A DNA stretch of 64,000 nt from Nocardioides sp. Lineage in GTDB: Bacteria; Actinomycetota; Actinomycetes; Propionibacteriales; Nocardioidaceae. A program made the position numbers and the translations under genes. The stretch spans positions 77,787-141,786 of the forward strand of contig NZ_JASLGR010000044.1 in assembly GCF_030150155.1 (NCBI RefSeq), read 5' to 3'. Below, in pieces: positions 60,578 through 64,000 of this stretch. The notes beneath the pieces are model-generated. The model saw only the letters and a program-made list of their open reading frames with translations. It ran no database searches and was not told the origin of the DNA. Position 1 is the first letter of the stretch, and each line of letters starts with the position of its first letter.

Positions 60578-62038
60578 ATGCCTACTTTCCGCGACCTGGG
60601 CGTTCTGCCCGAGATCTGCGACGCCCTGGAGTCCAAGGGCATCATCGAGCCCTTCGCCATCCAGGAGATGACCCTCTCGGTCGCCCTGGAGGGCACCGAC
60701 CTGATCGGTCAGGCCCGCACCGGCACCGGCAAGACCTTCGCCTTCGGCATCCCGGCCGTGCAGCGCATCGGCGCGCAGGCCAACGGCAAGCCGCAGGCCC
60801 TCGTCGTCGCTCCGACCCGTGAGCTCGCGCTCCAGGTCTTCCACGACATCGAGCTGCTCTCCTCCAACCTGGGCCTGCGGGTCCTCTCGATCTACGGTGG
60901 CGTCGGCTTCGAGCCCCAGATCGAGGCGCTGGAGGCCGGCGTCGACATCGTCGTCGGTACGCCGGGCCGGATCATCGACATGGTCAACCGCAAGCACCTC
61001 GACCTCTCCGAGATCAAGACCCTGGTGCTCGACGAGGCCGACGAGATGCTCGACCTCGGCTTCCTGCCCGACGTCGAGAAGATCCTGGCCAAGACCCCCA
61101 AGAGCCGCCAGACGATGCTCTTCAGCGCCACGATGCCCGCGGCGATCATCTCCCTGGCCCGCACCCACCTGGTCAGCCCGATGAACATCCGGGCCGAGGC
61201 GTCGTACGAGAACGCCACGCACAAGACCACCACGCAGTTCGTCTACCAGGCCCACGACCTGGACAAGCCGGAGATGATCGGCCGCCTGCTCCAGGGCGAG
61301 CCCGAGGGCGGCGTCGGCAAGGTCGTCGTCTTCGCCCGCACCAAGCGCCAGGCCCAGCGGGTCGCCGACGACCTCGTCGAACGCGGCTTCAACGCCGGTT
61401 CGCTGCACGGCGACATGGCCCAGGTCGCCCGCGAGAAGGCGATGCAGCGCTTCCGTGACGACAAGATCCAGATCCTGGTCGCCACCGACGTCGCCGCCCG
61501 CGGTATCGACGTCACCGGCGTGAGCCACGTGATCAACTACACGACGCCCGACGACGAGAAGACCTACGTCCACCGGATCGGCCGCACCGGCCGCGCCGGT
61601 GCCACCGGCGTCGCTGTCACGCTGGTCGACTGGGCCGACATCCACAAGTGGAAGATGATCAACAAGGCCCTCGACCTGGACTTCGACGACCCGGCCGAGA
61701 CGTACTCCTCCTCGGACAACTTCCTCGCCGACCACCACATCGTCAAGGGCACCAAGGGTCGGATCAAGAAGGCCGCTCCTGTCGAGCGCAAGGAGCGTCC
61801 CGCCGCCAAGGACGCTGGCTCCGGCGAGCGCGCCCCGCGCACCCGCAACCGGACCCGCACCCGTTCACGCAACGGCGAGAAGGTCGAGGGCGGCGCGAGC
61901 GCCGAGGCCACCGTGCCGGCCGGCGCCCCTGCCGCCGAGGGCGAGGGCGAGGCCAAGGCCCCGTCGCGCACCCGCCGTCGCCGTCGCCGCCCGTCCTCGG
62001 GCTCCGGCTCGGAGGCAACCGCCTCCGCCGCCGAGTGA
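60578..62038 (+). CDS. rhlE: DEAD-box RNA helicase (RhlE-like)
   Basis: A 486-aa DEAD-box helicase. Motif Q and Walker A ARTGTGKT (about residues 46-53), DEAD in LVLDEADEMLD, SAT in LFSATMP, and HRIGRTGRAG are all present. The C-terminal ~75 residues are Arg/Ser/Ala-rich and low-complexity (RTRNRTRTRSRN, RRRRRP), a basic RNA-binding tail. ATG 60578 gives the standard MPTFRDLG start. Confidence 0.94.
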   Translation: MPTFRDLGVLPEICDALESKGIIEPFAIQEMTLSVALEGTDLIGQARTGTGKTFAFGIPAVQRIGAQANGKPQALVVAPTRELALQVFHDIELLSSNLGLRVLSIYGGVGFEPQIEALEAGVDIVVGTPGRIIDMVNRKHLDLSEIKTLVLDEADEMLDLGFLPDVEKILAKTPKSRQTMLFSATMPAAIISLARTHLVSPMNIRAEASYENATHKTTTQFVYQAHDLDKPEMIGRLLQGEPEGGVGKVVVFARTKRQAQRVADDLVERGFNAGSLHGDMAQVAREKAMQRFRDDKIQILVATDVAARGIDVTGVSHVINYTTPDDEKTYVHRIGRTGRAGATGVAVTLVDWADIHKWKMINKALDLDFDDPAETYSSSDNFLADHHIVKGTKGRIKKAAPVERKERPAAKDAGSGERAPRTRNRTRTRSRNGEKVEGGASAEATVPAGAPAAEGEGEAKAPSRTRRRRRRPSSGSGSEATASAAE

Positions 62039-62045
62039 CCCTCTG

Positions 62046-62378
62046 CTAGTCCACTGAACGCGAGCCTCCTGCGAGGCTCGCGTTCAGTGTCTCTACGACC
62101 AGCTCGGCGTCGCGCTGGGCCAGGTCGTCCGGGTACGCCGGCAGCAGGTCGTCCCAGACCGGCAGCCAGGATCCGAAGAACTGGGTCTGGCCCTCGGGCC
62201 GGGCGAAGAACCACACGTCAGCGCTGAGCGGGCATTGGCCGAGAACGGTCGGACCCACACCGGAGTGCCTTCCTACGTCCGGGTCGCCCGCACCCTCGGC
62301 GTAAGGGTCGCTACTCTGGTCGGCGGTGTCGAGTAGTTCAACCTGTGCCCAGGCGGGAGAAGCCCGCCCCAACGACAT
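62046..62378 (-). CDS. Hypothetical or truncated reading frame
   Basis: A 110-codon frame. The C-terminal half has protein-like composition (ADVWFFARPEGQTQFFG, LPVWDDLLPAYPDDLAQRDAELVV), while the N-terminal third starts inside a hairpin and looks non-coding. The last codons run through the 17-bp terminator stem of rhlE. It may be the surviving end of a core gene cut by the accessory region to its right. No known family. Confidence 0.35.
   Translation of the reverse strand: MSLGRASPAWAQVELLDTADQSSDPYAEGAGDPDVGRHSGVGPTVLGQCPLSADVWFFARPEGQTQFFGSWLPVWDDLLPAYPDDLAQRDAELVVETLNASLAGGSRSVD
62052..62089. terminator. Strong intrinsic terminator of rhlE
   Basis: A perfect 17-bp stem beginning CACTGAACGCGAGCC, loop CTGC, followed by TCTCT. 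It starts 13 bases after the helicase stop. Confidence 0.9.
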
Positions 62379-62391
62379 CGGGACGGGCTTC
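62359..62391 (+). terminator. Hairpin with T-rich 3' flank
   Basis: GAAGCCCG pairs with CGGGCTTC, then one mismatch and CCC/GGG, followed by TGTTTCTTC on the plus strand. It would stop rightward transcripts, though no rightward gene is seen between 62090 and 62358. It lies just beyond the 3' end of the Cas2-like gene on the other strand. Confidence 0.6.
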
Positions 62392-62403
62392 TGTTTCTTC
62401 TAA

Positions 62404-62673
62404 CTAGGCAGCCCTGTTGAGCCAGTCCGTCTGCTCGGTTCCCACGTTGCAGGTGCCCCATGCACCGCTCATGGTTGCCACCATGAGTTTGTCATTGGAA
62501 TCGATAGCCGGGACCAGGCGGTCACGTACCTGTTCGGCAGACAGGCTCGACTCAACGATCCAGACCGACTCCATCGCGTGGCACCAGCCTGGGAAGGACT
62601 TGATCGCCTCGATCACTTTCGTGTAGTTGCGACTGGGGTTGGAGAGGTCGTAGGTGACCACATGTGTACTCAT
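62404..62673 (-). CDS. Orphan Cas2-like (SinR-family) protein
   Basis: An 89-aa protein with the Cas2/VapD-type fold: beta-1 STHVVTYDLSNPSRNY carries the conserved Asp, then a helix TKVIEAIKSF, and VWIVESSLSAEQVRDRLV, with a final DSNDKLMVATMSGAW strand. This matches the SinR family, Cas2 relatives found without CRISPR arrays. No repeats or other cas genes are in the window. GAGGAT precedes ATG 62673. Base composition is lower in GC than the core genes. Confidence 0.75.
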   Translation of the reverse strand: MSTHVVTYDLSNPSRNYTKVIEAIKSFPGWCHAMESVWIVESSLSAEQVRDRLVPAIDSNDKLMVATMSGAWGTCNVGTEQTDWLNRAA

Positions 62674-62699
62674 AATGAAGATCCTCACTGCTCGGGTAA

Positions 62700-63121
62700 T
62701 TGCTTACTGACTGCGAGGGCCCTAGGCTCATGGTTGGTATTGGCTCGAGCTTCGGGCCCTCTATTAGGCCGGTTTCCAGCCGACCTGCTTTGGCCCCCGG
62801 CTGCAGTCGGGGGCCTCTGCGTTGTGGAGAAGCAGGGCAAACCCGGCATCCCATGTGAACTAGATGTGGAGAACTACATCCCTGTAAGTACTACATCTAG
62901 CGATAAGTGTCCCCTAGGCCCCCGGCAGCCTGTCAAGCGGCGACGGAATTACATCGGCGCGTCCTGCGGACAAGCACAGTTCGAAGCGGTAGAAAGCCGC
63001 CCTCATCATGGCGCTCATCCTTGCTTCGCTCGCCCGTACCCCCTACTGCCCGAGATCCGAGGAGGGGGCGACGGTCGTGCCGATCGTTCGTCAGGTTTTG
63101 TCGGTGGCTTCCCATACTGTG
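62700..63121. other. Hairpin-rich non-coding region
   Basis: No gene is seen in about 420 bases. It holds GAGGGCCC/GGGCCCTC (62715-62722 with 62754-62761), GGCCCCCG/CGGGGGCC (62792-62799 with 62808-62815), and CTAGATGT/ACATCTAG (62860-62867 with 62893-62900), the last with a competing inner pair GATGT/ACATC. GC content is lower than in the core. It should contain the promoters of the Cas2-like and DUF222 genes. Confidence 0.5.
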
Positions 63122-64000
63122 ATGGGTATGAAGCCGAAGGGCGGAGCGGGAGTGACCAGCAGTGCTGAGGCACTGTTGGAGGGCTGGCGTGTGGACCAGG
63201 TCAAGGCCCGCCGTCGTGAGGTGAAGGCTCTCGACAAGGCGATCCGCTGGCTCACCGTGGTGGCCGACGCTGAGCCTGCTGAGCAGCGGTACGGCCTGGA
63301 GATGCCCGTCGGTGGTGACGGCTGTCCTCGCATCGGGGAGGAAGCAGTGGCCGAGTTCGCTGCGTTCGCTCAGATGAGCCCCCACGCTGCACTGGCCTAT
63401 CTGGCTGACGCCTGGGACCTGGCGTGGCGGTTCCCCGAGACTCTGGCTGCCGTCCGAGAAGGTCGGGTTGAGGTGTGGCGTGCCCGTCAGGTCGCCGCAA
63501 CGCTCCGCAGCGTCCCCGCTGAGGGTGCGCGGTACGTCGACGAGGCCATCGCGCCGATCGCCCATCGGGTCGGGATGGCCCGCCTCCGACGCATGGTCGT
63601 CTTCGCCGAGATCCTGAGTGACCCCGACGCGGCGGTCGCCCGAGCTCGGGCAGCAGCCGAGGGCCGGGCGATCAGTGTCTCCGGGACCGGGCAGCCCGAC
63701 GGCCTCGCGGACGTGTTCGGCCGCCTGGATGCCGCTGACGCGGCTGACTTCGAGGCAGCGATCCAGGAGGTCGCCGCCCACCTCGCCACCCTCGACGCAA
63801 CCAACCCAGACTCTGAGCCCGAACCTCTGGACGTCCGCCGCGCCAAGGCAGTCGGAGTCATCGCGCGGCGCCACCTCGCCGGTATAGCCGGTTCAGGGAC
63901 GTCGGAGGTGGTCGTGACGCGGGTGGTGCACACCTACGTCCACCTCACCCCCGACTCACCCGTCGCCGAAGTCGAAGCCGGCAACACTCTCGCCCCGGTC
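63122..64000 (+). CDS. 13E12/DUF222-family protein, 3'-truncated by window edge
   Basis: 293 codons are open to the right edge. The DUF222 domain is recognisable from about residue 20: WDLAWRFPETLAAVREGRVEVWRARQVAATL and the later PDGLADVFGRLDAADAADFEAAI. In full-length members a C-terminal HNH nuclease follows, outside this window. ATG 63122 is a tentative start; GTG 63152, preceded by GGAG, is an alternative. These genes are multicopy and recombination-prone in actinobacteria. Confidence 0.85.
   Translation, partial: MGMKPKGGAGVTSSAEALLEGWRVDQVKARRREVKALDKAIRWLTVVADAEPAEQRYGLEMPVGGDGCPRIGEEAVAEFAAFAQMSPHAALAYLADAWDLAWRFPETLAAVREGRVEVWRARQVAATLRSVPAEGARYVDEAIAPIAHRVGMARLRRMVVFAEILSDPDAAVARARAAAEGRAISVSGTGQPDGLADVFGRLDAADAADFEAAIQEVAAHLATLDATNPDSEPEPLDVRRAKAVGVIARRHLAGIAGSGTSEVVVTRVVHTYVHLTPDSPVAEVEAGNTLAPV

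Noticed and set aside
62404..62673. CRISPR-Cas locus
   Set aside because: Only the Cas2-like protein is present; no Cas1, effector genes or repeat array lie in the window.

Overview
The window is 64 kb of high-GC Gram-positive (actinobacterial) chromosome, probably from Nocardioidaceae or a related Propionibacteriales lineage. Pointers are GTG starts and ATGA/GTGA overlaps throughout, WhiB7, mycoredoxin, AdnAB, MoeZ, DUF3107, a PPA1309-family protein and UPF0182. The order from the UPF0182 gene (30.5 kb) to the RhlE-type helicase (62 kb) follows, with insertions, the Mycobacterium tuberculosis Rv3193c-Rv3211 block (UPF0182, YlbL-like protease, TIGR03624-type protease, whiB7, uvrD2, mycoredoxin, nudC, adnB, adnA, moeZ, TetR, DUF3107, ferritin-like, rhlE). 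The species assignment is inference.

1-6.6 kb: a luciferase-like flavin monooxygenase, a GntR regulator and a flavin reductase, then a small membrane protein, a multi-spanning protein with an extracellular phospholipase C-like domain, and a GAF-GGDEF diguanylate cyclase. 6.63-9.80 kb: a lower-GC island carrying a two-gene Septu-type anti-phage system (PtuA-like ATPase plus PtuB-like HNH nuclease) and a tyrosine-integrase remnant. It lies at the 3' end of an initiator tRNA gene, and an imperfect copy of that tRNA's 3' end marks the far edge. 9.8-19.4 kb: a catabolic and efflux cluster (metallo-beta-lactamase-fold hydrolase, amidohydrolase, TetR with a perfect operator, three MFS transporters, alpha/beta hydrolase, FAD monooxygenase) lying between two identical initiator tRNA genes. 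19.4-30.4 kb: RimK-like ligase with a divergent RimK-associated protease, a DUF4032 protein, and a sugar ABC import system with MsiK-type ATPase and GH1 beta-glucosidase, then an HtrA-type protease.

30.5-62 kb is the conserved core. It includes an unusual intergenic stretch at 39.3-39.8 kb (DnaA-box-like cluster, promoter, structured leader, 52-aa DUF5679 protein), a TOMM-type gene flanked by oppositely oriented 22-bp tandem repeats (40.0-41.1 kb), and a textbook whiB7 control region (AT-rich promoter, upstream ORF, intrinsic terminator). The right edge, 62.1-64 kb, is a second accessory patch: a possibly truncated reading frame, an orphan Cas2-like (SinR-family) protein, hairpin-rich non-coding DNA and a 13E12/DUF222 gene running off the window.

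The best candidates for something new are the inverted 22-bp repeat arrays around the TOMM-like gene, the helically spaced DnaA-box cluster with its structured leader, and the orphan Cas2-like gene with its hairpin-rich leader. The Septu island is a clear defence system of a known type.
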